A DNA stretch of 64,000 nt. Source: Lactarius indigo. Its lineage: Eukaryota; Basidiomycota; Agaricomycetes; Russulales; Russulaceae. The stretch spans positions 310,001 to 374,000 of the forward strand of contig JAFKAC010000035.1 of the NCBI GenBank assembly GCA_025766275.1, read 5' to 3'. How positions within the stretch are numbered: the stretch's first letter is position 1; every line of letters begins with the position of its first letter. Below the pieces are notes generated by a model. The model saw only the letters and a program-made list of their open reading frames with translations. It did no database searches and was not told the origin of the DNA. Of this stretch, positions 32,801-41,000 are shown piece by piece. A program made the translations under genes and the position numbers.

Positions 32801-34408
32801 TAGACGTTTCAGGGTGTTGAACGCCCTTTCTTCTTCGTCAGTCCATCGCCATTCTTCGTCCTTCCGTGTTAGTTTAGTGAGTGGTTTGGCGTGGGTTGCG
32901 AATCCGCGGATGAAGAGTCTGTAAAAGTTACAGAAGCCGAGGAAGGAACGGACGTCTTTGACTTTTGTTGGCGTTGGCCAGTCTTTGATACCTTGAACTT
33001 TTACAGGGTCCATTCGGGTCACCCCCCTCTCAAGGATTACCCCCAGGTAATCCATCCGCGGCTGATGGAACAGGCACTTCTCGAGCTTGAAGTAGAGGTC
33101 GTGTTCCTCCGCCACGCGCAAAACGTCGCGGACGGCGTCTACATGGGCCGCCAAATCATGATCAAAGTGAGTAGCGATACCAATATCGTCCATGTAGACA
33201 CGGATGGTAGTGCCCAGTCGATCGTGCTTTGCTATTGTGTCGCGATAGATGTGGTTCATCATAGCTTGGAAAGTGGCGGGGGAGTTAGTAAGACCAAAGA
33301 ACATGACAGTGGGTTCAAAAAGGCCGAATTTAGTTTTGAATGCCGCTTTTTCCTGGTCACCGTCGCGAATGCGTATGTTGTTGTAGCCCCAGCGGATGTC
33401 GAGTTTCGTGTAAATATGGGCGTTGCTGAGGTCTAGGATGAGGTCTTGGATTAGCAGGAGCGGGTATTGGTTGCGAATGGTATGGGAGTTAATGACTCGG
33501 TAGTCCTGCACGGGGCGTAGTTTTCCGTCCTTCTTTTTAATGAAGAAGAAGGATGATGCGTACGGGGAAATAGAAGGGCGTAAATACCCCTGCTTTAGTT
33601 TTTCGTCCAGGAATTCCTTAAGCTCGCCCTCTTCTTTTTGGGTCATGGGGTATATCTTGCAGTCGATGGCGGCCGGCGCGGATGGCTTAAAGTCTATAGC
33701 ATGGTCCCACGGCCTTGCCGGGGGGAAGCGGTGCGAGGCTTGCTCGTTGAAAAGTTTGGCGAACATTGCATATTCCGATGGAAGCACGGCTGCCGTCTGT
33801 TGTTGTTTCGCTTGTATGGCCAATTCCGTCGAGGTGGTGGCCCTGGCGAACGTTTCTTCTTCCAGGTCTCGTACGATATCTTCTTTTTCGGCCCTAATGA
33901 GGGCTCGAATGGTTGTGGTTGTGGTTAGCAGTGCCCTGGTAGTCGCTAATACTACCGGCTGCATGTCGGGGTGCATGGTGGCTGTGGCCCAGCTGATTGT
34001 TGGTTCAAATGCGCTTAGCCATGGATAGCCTAGCACCATGTCTTCGCTCCCTAGATCGGTGACTAGGAAGGTCATCGGCTTTATCTGCCCTCGCGTTTTT
34101 ACTTCTAGGTTAACATAATGAGTGATCAACCCAGCTTTGTTTTCCGTGTTATCTATATTCCATATTTTGCGGGGCGTGTCTAGTGGCTGTGTCTGGATGC
34201 CAGCTCGTTTTGCTAGGCTCGGTCGGATGAAATTGTCGGTTGCGCCGGAGTCTATTAGCGCATTTGTTTCGGTTGTTTGGTAATTTGTATGGACAGTCAC
34301 TGGAATTCGCATAGATCGATAGCGCGTTGTCACAATTACAGAATTACATTGAAGAGCCCTCACCCAGACCGACGGGTTCAGGCGTCCCGAAAACCCTCTT
34401 TTCCCCAT
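29873..34408 (-). CDS. Element C Pol polyprotein
   Basis: The 1511-residue Pol begins at an ATG inside the gag overlap but is probably made as Gag-Pol by -1 frameshifting. Domains by residue: aspartic protease (DSGATDNF, D53), RT (YMDD 405-408), RNase H (from about 553, EVDASGYAVG), integrase HHCC finger (about 759-802) and DD35E core (D834, D895, E931), GPF motif (about 1060), chromodomain (about 1117-1170), then a 340-residue extension homologous to A1. The chromodomain would be expected to steer integration to marked chromatin. Relative to A1, one extra base near 29920 shifts the frame. The displaced frame continues to a stop at 29671-29673 as a charged coiled-coil-like tail (ESLTAEVTRFRAASYELDRL). 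Confidence 0.93.
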   Translation of the reverse strand: MGKRGFSGRLNPSVWVRALQCNSVIVTTRYRSMRIPVTVHTNYQTTETNALIDSGATDNFIRPSLAKRAGIQTQPLDTPRKIWNIDNTENKAGLITHYVNLEVKTRGQIKPMTFLVTDLGSEDMVLGYPWLSAFEPTISWATATMHPDMQPVVLATTRALLTTTTTIRALIRAEKEDIVRDLEEETFARATTSTELAIQAKQQQTAAVLPSEYAMFAKLFNEQASHRFPPARPWDHAIDFKPSAPAAIDCKIYPMTQKEEGELKEFLDEKLKQGYLRPSISPYASSFFFIKKKDGKLRPVQDYRVINSHTIRNQYPLLLIQDLILDLSNAHIYTKLDIRWGYNNIRIRDGDQEKAAFKTKFGLFEPTVMFFGLTNSPATFQAMMNHIYRDTIAKHDRLGTTIRVYMDDIGIATHFDHDLAAHVDAVRDVLRVAEEHDLYFKLEKCLFHQPRMDYLGVILERGVTRMDPVKVQGIKDWPTPTKVKDVRSFLGFCNFYRLFIRGFATHAKPLTKLTRKDEEWRWTDEEERAFNTLKRLVTEEPVLAHPILQDPFELEVDASGYAVGAVLLQKKSDGKRHPIGYYSATLSEAERNYDIYDLELLAIVKALRNWRPLLAGAPHKIKIYSDHLNLQYWRSPQKISRRVAREVLELSEYDFEIHHIKGKNNGRADALSRRPDYDQGVEDNSEVVVLPPEVFVRTLNTARTFMANPNLLQPRHQQDEEVIKIWVDPYHLKKIQGEWYKDGRFVITGPASTQRVLIHDHHDLPIHGHPGIAKTQRILERHYWWPRLRRDVYEYVQGCAECQRNKVNTRPIRAALYPITPILEATPFHTVAVDFITKLPVSQGYDSILTVTDHDCSKASVFIPCREEITAEETAALYVAQVFKRFGLPRKIISDRDPRFTSKFTREVCRILGIQQNISTAYHPRTDGQSERTNQWLEQYLRFWVNERQNNWATYLPIAEFAHNNWPHEHAKESPFQLLMGYHPRADWTDKPSPIPLATARLTQLKEARDNAQRLIKKAQESWVRNKDTPKFNINDLVWLEGKHLRTNQPTAKLGARRHGPFRVVQVMSPYNYRLELPTQWSIHPVFHIDLLTPYKQTSLHGENFTRPPPELIDGEEEYEVEAILDTRHFGRGRRLQYLIKWKGYPDSENQWVNKDDVFAPEALRLYQEAQTHGRKDKVGVVRTEDSHSLFLRSATTLMPTSPLRHVTQAQLLDSLAEDANALLAEDDDTEVPNPQITPWTPLRPTEGPITAQEWAHVISRFPDPTTTPDREIVHVFRDEHGQREPIAAVPPSDDLIGVRGVFPSNDQRSSADGVRVGGVEESSSGVAEGAAGFSRGPTEGDARAAAAMEAAEAGHDDDDYYPARHAFLRTKSDPTNPLITPWLVYTDGSPMYRGRVRVPGAADHRPFTAADDPAHVIAPEGFRANRRPHHIRYPITGPDGVERDASHVQIIGGADPLILGVIPGSPHVYGKPFYAEPHVSAALRPTYPHEDLVVFKAGPRHRPSPQSYQR

Positions 34409-36441
34409 AGATCCTGAAGTATGAGGTCTTTTACCTCGTCCGTACTATTGGCCACTTGCGTAAGCCATTCTTTAGCCTGTTCTCCCGCAGTTTTCGTACT
34501 CGCGGCGTTGATTTGGGGTGCGGGCGTCACGCTTGGTGCCGGCGACATATATCCGGGCAGTGATGGCGCGTATTGTGATGGTGCGTATTGTGAGATGGGT
34601 CCTTGAGGATATCCCGTAGTTTCGGTCATACGACTGCTGGACGGGGCGGTTTGCCATTGCTGCGGTACACGCGGACACGGGCAGTTTCGTGAGAGATGGC
34701 CGGGAGCGTGACAGTTATAGCAAAGGACGTTCCTTAGGTCCCTTCGAGATCCCCCTCTTCCTCGTCCTCGCGCTCCTGGTCCTCCTCTTGGTGGAAATGG
34801 CGGTGTAGGCCAATCGCGATGCGGTAATTTGTTGAAGTCGATATCTTCAGATCCCGCGAGTCTCACCTTGGCACGGTCTGCCGAGGTGTCCATCGCCCAG
34901 GGATTGGTTTGTGGTAAATTTTGCGGGAGCGTCCATCCCGCGTTGCCGCCCTGCTTCTTCGGCTGAGTCGTCGTGTTTTTGTATTCATTGAGTCGCGCCT
35001 TGAGGTGTATGTAATTCTTCTGCCGTTTGAGGACGGCCCTTTTCCAGTCGTCGAACGTGACAGGATCGTCGAACTGGAACGCGTTTTTAAACAGCTCCTT
35101 GGGCAGCCCCGCCGTGAAGAGGTCAATGGTTTGGGGTTCGTTGAGGCGGTAGTGAGCTTTCCGTGCAAGCTGTTCAAAGTCATTGACGTACTTGTCAATG
35201 TCTTCTCCCGTCATTTTGAAGCCCTTTTGCAGTATGGCTTGAGCTTGTTCTCTTTCTAGCGTATTTTCGAATCTTTGACTGAATCCGTCTGCCACGGCCT
35301 CCCATAGTTCTCGAGTGTAGGGACTGATTCCCCGATGTATTTGCCTGTTGAGCCAGTTCAGGAAGGACAGGACCCATTCACTGACTGCTCCGCCTTTGAT
35401 ATAAGAGAGAAACAGAAGGCATCTTCTGTAGTCGTTGCGCATGATAGGGGCGTCTAAGTTCATGCCCCAGTAGACGTGCCACTGCGTCAGGAATTGGTCT
35501 ACTTTGAGTCTGTCTCCATCAAAAATGGAAGGTGGCTCGCCGGTTAATTTTTCGTTGTGATGCCCTCCTCCTCCGGCATCTCCACCTCCTCCTCCTCCGC
35601 CTCCTCCGCCACCTCCTGGCGGTCCCGTGGGCGGCATTCTGGGTGGTTCGGTTCTGCGTAAGTCAAATGGGACACCTCCTCCTGGTGGTGGCGGTGGGTC
35701 TCCTCCTGGTCCTCCTATCCCTGGTGGGAGGTCTAGTGCGGGTTGTCGTCCGGACGGGGGGTCTCCTCTATCTGATCCTATTGCTCGGAATATAGCTGCG
35801 TCGTCGGCAGTCATCCGTACGCCGGTTTCAGGATTGATGGGCATGAGGATTTCTCGTGCTTCTTCTCGTATTGCGCGCGCTTCTTCAACTGCGACTTCTT
35901 CCATTGCGCGCGTTATCGTAGCCATGATGGCTGGGGATCGGATGTGAATGGGTTCGGGTTCAGTGATGTGCGCGGACTCAGCTCGTTCTATAAGGAGATC
36001 TTGTATGGCTCCTCCGCTAGTTTCTGTCTGGTTTGGGTCTCGCCCTTCGCTTCCTTCTTGACTGGATTCGCTTTCTTCGTCTGTCACTACCTCTCCAGTG
36101 GAGTGCTCTTGTAGTTGTCCGTCAATGGGGCCCCAGTCCGATCTGGTGTTGAGTTCTCGCGCGTCGATGTCGCAGCGGTATCTGGGTCCGGCTGGTCGTA
36201 TTGCGTCCCACTGGGAGTCTATGGGGTTCCACGCGACTTCTACCCAGCACAGGTGGTCGAAGTTAAACTCAACTGGGCGGAACCTACTAGGTCCGTTGAA
36301 TTCCACGAAATATCCGGTTTCTTCTTGTCGTTCCCTCCAGCTGGCAGCTTGTAAAAAGCGCGTGGGGACGTTACGTTCTCCTCTTCTTTGGAGCGGGTAA
36401 GGACGGAAGTTCGTCCACTGGTCTCTTGTTGTTACGGCCAC
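34378..36441 (-). CDS. Element C Gag polyprotein
   Basis: The 687-codon open Gag has a conserved N-terminal region (residues 1-115, TRDQWTNFRPYPLQRRGERN), an acidic linker, a Gly/Pro-rich region, a retrotransposon-gag capsid domain (IFDGDRLKVDQFLTQWHVYW), a CCHC knuckle at 574-587 (CYNCHAPGHLSRNC) and the C-terminus LILQDLWGKEGFRDA. The frame opens at GTG (36441) in a strong context (CCACCGTGG), with an in-frame TAA six codons upstream and no ATG before codon 173. It overlaps pol by 31 nt. Confidence 0.9.
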   Translation of the reverse strand: MAVTTRDQWTNFRPYPLQRRGERNVPTRFLQAASWRERQEETGYFVEFNGPSRFRPVEFNFDHLCWVEVAWNPIDSQWDAIRPAGPRYRCDIDARELNTRSDWGPIDGQLQEHSTGEVVTDEESESSQEGSEGRDPNQTETSGGAIQDLLIERAESAHITEPEPIHIRSPAIMATITRAMEEVAVEEARAIREEAREILMPINPETGVRMTADDAAIFRAIGSDRGDPPSGRQPALDLPPGIGGPGGDPPPPPGGGVPFDLRRTEPPRMPPTGPPGGGGGGGGGGGGDAGGGGHHNEKLTGEPPSIFDGDRLKVDQFLTQWHVYWGMNLDAPIMRNDYRRCLLFLSYIKGGAVSEWVLSFLNWLNRQIHRGISPYTRELWEAVADGFSQRFENTLEREQAQAILQKGFKMTGEDIDKYVNDFEQLARKAHYRLNEPQTIDLFTAGLPKELFKNAFQFDDPVTFDDWKRAVLKRQKNYIHLKARLNEYKNTTTQPKKQGGNAGWTLPQNLPQTNPWAMDTSADRAKVRLAGSEDIDFNKLPHRDWPTPPFPPRGGPGARGRGRGGSRRDLRNVLCYNCHAPGHLSRNCPCPRVPQQWQTAPSSSRMTETTGYPQGPISQYAPSQYAPSLPGYMSPAPSVTPAPQINAASTKTAGEQAKEWLTQVANSTDEVKDLILQDLWGKEGFRDA
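34399..34405 (-). promoter_or_regulatory. Candidate -1 ribosomal frameshift site, gag to pol
   Basis: The heptamer GGGAAAA is in phase with the gag codons (G GGA AAA) and fits the X XXY YYZ rule. Slipping back one base gives exactly the pol frame (GKRGFSGRLNP). B1 and B2 keep the same heptamer; A1 has GGAAAAAGG instead. A downstream stimulatory structure was not assessed. Confidence 0.7.
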
Positions 36442-36447
36442 GGTGGG

Positions 36448-36680
36448 ATCTTGGTCTTAATGTAACGCCGTCACGACGTTAGCTCGACTTGAGCACGTTA
36501 AGGCGGTAACAACTTAGCGGGTCAATGTCTCTTGAAGGCTCGGAGGCCCAAGGCTTATGTTTCGGGTGAATGCTCGTAGGCACACCTAAGATAACTTCTG
36601 ACTCTACAGAGGTAGAGAAGCGCAGAGAGAAAAGGAGAGAAGGAGAAAGGAAACAAGTGACGATTCAAGAAGACCAAGAT
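36448..36680 (-). promoter_or_regulatory. Element C candidate self-priming pair and LTR promoter
   Basis: The PBS (minus strand AAGACCAAGAT, 36448-36458) is complementary to the LTR segment ATCTTGGTCTT (minus strand, 36680-36670). A TATA-like TATTTAAA (36714-36707) lies about 30 nt upstream of 36680. The leader from 36680 to the gag GTG contains no ATG. Confidence 0.7.
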
Positions 36681-36990
36681 GGCGTATCTTGGTCTTCACA
36701 AGACAGTTTAAATACACATTCTAGCAGGCTTTCAAGCGCTGCTATGAGTCACAGTAAGTAGCGTCCAACGTATCGCAGAAACAACGCAACACCACAACTA
36801 CTAGTACCCGTACTAGTATCGAGTCATTCAGGAACCGCTCAGTCAGCTATCGTATCGTATCGCCTATCGTACTACCGTATCACCGTGAGTAAGTCCGCAA
36901 CTAATCTACCTTACCGCCGTAGTTGCAACCGGTACAGCAAGGGTCCTCAGGAGTCATCGTACCATAGCACAGAAAGTCCGAAACGTGACA
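36461..36990 (-). repeat. Element C 5' LTR
   Basis: This 530-bp LTR is practically identical to 29112-29641 and is followed by AAGGC. It carries the promoter and the self-priming segment. Confidence 0.95.
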
Positions 36991-37034
36991 AAGGCGAATG
37001 GGACTAAGCATGCGCACATGGACACCAAGTGAAC

Positions 37035-37278
37035 GATGATACCTGACAATCTAGAGTGAATCAATGGATAGTTTTCGTGTAATTCCCAGAAGAACACCAT
37101 ATTTTTATTGTCTGCATAATGCCATCTACTACTTTTCTCTCAAATTGTTATCCGTGTGTGCTCGTTGGTCCCAGTGATTCGAAGCAGGGAGCGTCTCAAG
37201 GGAACGAGGAAGTTCCATCTTGTCCGAGAGGTTTTGGATGAGGGCTCGTTTATCTCAGACAGACTCACAGAGCACAAC
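37035..37278. other. Downstream flank of the peroxiredoxin
   Basis: This spacer lies between the peroxiredoxin stop and the left TA of the small TIR element at 37281. It probably holds the old 3' UTR. I see no gene. Confidence 0.4.
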
Positions 37279-38037
37279 TAGAGCCCGTCCGGTGCAAAGT
37301 CGCGCCTCGGAAATGGCCGCTCGCGACCTCTGTCTGACAAGTGGGATAAATCGGTCGGCTCCAGCAATTAAAAAAAAAAGTCGGACCGCCGAATGCACCT
37401 CTCAGTCGCAACAGGCAAATAGATTCTTTATTTTTGTAACACGTGAGGTGTGACATTTGTAAGCGACGCACTCGTATCCATAGTATCAAGACAGGTTCTA
37501 CCTGCGGATGTCACCCTGAGTGGAACACTCGTTTGCCATAGCATTGATGGAGGTGAACGAGGGGTTCTCGGAAGATGACATTGGCACCGCCGCAGAATGT
37601 ATGACAGCAGATCCAAACATTGCAACATCCTACACTTCCCTCACCAGCCGCAAGGCGCGCTCGAAGCTCATTTGGAGCACATTGGAGAAGTTCCGCGTTC
37701 GCACTCGCGCTTGCGACGACTCTCCTTGATACAACTTCCATACCCATACCGTAGCATAAAGATTCTCAAGATGTGTATTGTAGCATAATTGTAGACAAAG
37801 CCCAGTTCGAAGCCTTCAAATACACGAAGTCTTTGATTTTTTTTTTTTTTTTTTTTGGAAAGCGTTCTAAATTCGGAAAGCACATACTATCTATAGTAGG
37901 TAGTTTCCGTAAATAGTTGTCAGACAGCAGGAGATTGTAGGTATCAGCCCTGCCTGACTCGCGATAGCCAGGCCGCAGCCCAGAGTGAGGGAAAATACAG
38001 ATTAAGGTACACCCCTGGTGTAGGGGTAGTGTGGGAC

Positions 38038-41000
38038 TCAAGGCACGTTGTCGTCGCCATTGGTGGCCTGGGACTGGCGTGCATTCCTACCCACTAAAAC
38101 CTCACGATTGTGAATCCACCGATCCGGCAGATCAGAGGACTTTTTCAGGGCTTTCTCCCAGGTCACCTCCACGAGCTGGGTAAAGGGGACGCTTCTCTTT
38201 ATTTTTGTGGCTGTTATTTTGTTGTCGGTAAGTCTTCTATTTATGGCTTTAAGCCATCTTGCTTTGACCTGGCTCGGTGAGTGGTGGGTCCCTTGTATTA
38301 CTCTCTCGCATCATAGAACCCATATCAGGTGCGCCGTCTCGGAGAGGGTGATTTGGAGGAGACGCGTCGCGGCCTTCTTTTTCAGGTTGGCCCCTCGTCG
38401 TCTATCTTCTTCGTCTAGTAGGGTAACGTCGTTCGGGGATAGGCATCCGCACCCTAGGATGGTGCCTAGGCTCGGTTCTGGCCATGGTATGTCTTCGTGT
38501 GGCCACAGTTCTCTGGCTAGATTCCATGCTATCCTCACGGGGTTTTTGCTGCAGCCCAGGAGGATGTGGTCCATTGCTTCCGTCGTTCCGCATGTGGCGC
38601 ACGTTCCTCTTTGTTTGTATCTGGGTATGCAGAACCATACTTCACCGACCATGGGGGTGGCATGCATCGCCTTGAAGAGGAACTGCTGGACTCTTATTCG
38701 GATGGTGCATCTTCTTATACTTCTCCACAGGGTGTCGTCTGTTTCACAGTTCCCTGTATATATTCTTACCGCTTCTCTCGCGGTGTCTAGGTTGTGATTC
38801 GTGGAGGGGCGGGTCGGGACTGTTCGCCTTTCTCGGATGCCCTTATACGCGATCGCTTGCGTTAGCGTTGCGAGTTTGGCCCCTTGTAGGTCAAATTCTA
38901 TCGGGACGCCCAAGGGGAGTTCGTCTTCTTCTTCCCTGTCTGCCCCTTCCTTCGCTAACTTATCACTCTCTTTGTTTCCTAGGTTTCCTTGGTGGCCCTT
39001 TACCCATTGGAAAGAGGTCGGGGCCGTCCTACTCTTCAAGAGGTAGGCCGCGCGTTTGAACATGTCCGCGTTTTTGATTCCTATCCATCCTCTGTCTTCC
39101 CAGCTTCCAAGGTGTTCTGTGAGTCCCTCGATCACATATCTGGAGTCTGTTATTAGGGTCAGGTGACAGTAGTTCAGCAGTGCTTTCACTGCTGCGATGA
39201 CCGCCGCCAGTTCTCCAACTTGGTTCGATTGGCTGGGGCCCGGGACTCTTAGGGCGTTGTTGTGTGGGTGGTCGTCGCTGATCCATACTCCGCCTCCACA
39301 CCTCGCATCGAGTCTGCTGTTGTTTGAGCAGGAGCCGTCAGTGTAGGCCTCGATCTTTATGTGGGCGAGGTTCCTGCCTCTGGTGAGCTGGCGGCTAGCC
39401 GGGGTCATCGTGAGTCTATCTGGGTTCGTGAATATTCTGAAGCATTCTTCTATCCCCCTTTTGCAGGTGATTGTAGGGTCAAAAAGGACCTCCCCTTTTG
39501 TATCTTGGGCCTTCATGTTCTTTGCTTTCCTGTTGGGTGTGAGGGACAGATCGTCGTGCTGTTCGGGTGCATTCGGGTTGTATTTTGGTGCTATATCATT
39601 GATTCTTTCCATGGCTTCCGACGCGCAAGCGTGGGGGTTTTTGCATCCCAGGAGTCTGTCTCGTGCACAGTGGACGCAGACGCATGCTTGGGACGGTGAG
39701 TGTGCTGGTGTCCGGTCTCGTTGTCTGATTTTCCTCGTGAGTTTGATTAGGTCTGCTACCGTTTTTACCGCGTGGCACCTTAGTAGGCACTTTGAGGCTA
39801 TGTTTGTCATCAGGCGTGGTGCTGCCCCTGGGTGGTACCATGCGGGGAGATTCGCCCGCAGTCCAGGTGAGAGCCTTATCGCAGCTAGGTTCAGTTTATA
39901 TTTCTTGGCTATCTTAAGCATTCTTATGATGTCTTCACCCAGGGTTGCCGCGCGGGGGCCCTGGGTGGGGGGTTCCCATGTTTGCAGGAAGGTGTTCGTC
40001 CTTGCAACCGCGGACGTGCCTGGGGGGGCTGCTGTGTTGATCAAGATATCTGTTACGATCGCCCACAGCAGTCTGGATGGCGATAGGTTTAGGTATGCTT
40101 TCAGCCACATGATCTCGATGGCATCGTTCCTTGCTTTGATATCCAGGAGGTTGAGTCCTCCTTTGTTCAGCGGTTTTTGGAGGAATTCCTGGGAGATTCT
40201 CGGGGACACGCCTCCCTCCCAGATGAAGTCTCTGATCATGGTAGTGAGGGCGTCTTCGATGTGGGGGGGCATTCCTTGTGCCATCACGAGGAACTGGGTG
40301 TGTCCGCCGATTACCGCTTGGGCAATGAGTCTTTTTCCATACATCGTTGGGTGCGTTCTTCCCCATATTTCGAGTTTTCTCTTCATCTTGTCTAGGGCTA
40401 TCTCCCAGGCCGTCAGGTCTTTGGCGTTGTTTCCCACCCATGCTCCTAGGGAGCATACAGCCTCACCATCTTTTGCAATGTGGATGCGTGCGTCAAGCTC
40501 TTTTTCGTCTAGCGGGTTTATCTTCCTCGTGTTGATTACTTCTAGTCTGTGGGCTTCCCCGCCGATCGGTATGATCTCTGTTTTTTCTACGTTGAACTTC
40601 GCTCCTGAGGCTTCACACCAGGTCGTTAGGATGGGTTCGACTAGGTCGAACCGATCTTCTTTGCTGAGGTAAAGGAGGGTGTCGTCTGCGAAGAGACTTA
40701 CGATTAACTTTTCTTCCGCACCCGGGATTATTAGTCCCTTGAGGTCTTCGCAGTTTCTCATTTTGCATGCTAGCGGCTCGATTGCTATATTGAAGAGCAG
40801 GCATGAAAGGGGATCCCCTTGGCGTACTCCTCTCGTGACTTGGAACGGCTCGCTTAGGACACCGTTTAGTGCTACCTGGGTGCACGCGTTCTGGTACAGG
40901 GATTTGACTGTCGTGATAAATTCCTGCGGTATGTTTATGTTTTCCATTGCTCTCCATAGGTACTTGTGTCTTATTTTATCGTATGCTTTTTCTTGGTCTA

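Larger units (their letters stand above)
29112..36990 (-). mobile_element. Ty3/gypsy chromovirus C, young and nearly intact
   Basis: This full-length 7879-bp minus-strand element has 530-bp LTRs at 29112-29641 and 36461-36990 that differ at one position by eye (29335 A versus 36684 G, a CG site). The duplicated target AAGGC is at 29107-29111 and 36991-36995. Gag and pol are each open over their main length. It lies in the last exon of the peroxiredoxin pseudogene. The near-identical LTRs and open frames mark it as the most recent gypsy insertion here. Only a one-base shift near the pol C-terminus suggests damage. Confidence 0.96.
25497..37034 (+). pseudogene. 2-Cys peroxiredoxin pseudogene split by two transposons
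   Basis: ATG at 25497 starts MSPAIQSHSMVSSVTTLVDG, then FKEVFLADYLGQW and, after an intron, a damaged stretch ending DFTFVSL at 25768. Beyond TIR copy 2 it resumes at 28468 as TEILAFGNTLPKF, continues STDLEYSHCAW, GPNLRIPLLVDCNM, YGSLIEDKGI and DTHGEVCLTNWKEGSKTIRA, is interrupted by element C at 29112, and ends GTKHAHMDTK with TGA at 37032-37034. Two-Cys peroxiredoxins reduce peroxides through a peroxidatic Cys in FVCPTE and a resolving Cys in VCPANW. The first is replaced here (FVSLTE) and the second remains. With the frame damage and two insertions it is not functional. Confidence 0.85.

Noticed and set aside
38207..38797. 196-codon plus-strand open frame
   Set aside because: It is antisense to the LINE ORF2 C-terminus.
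39359..40672. 437-codon plus-strand open frame
   Set aside because: It is antisense to the LINE RT and RNase H coding region and has no domain of its own.
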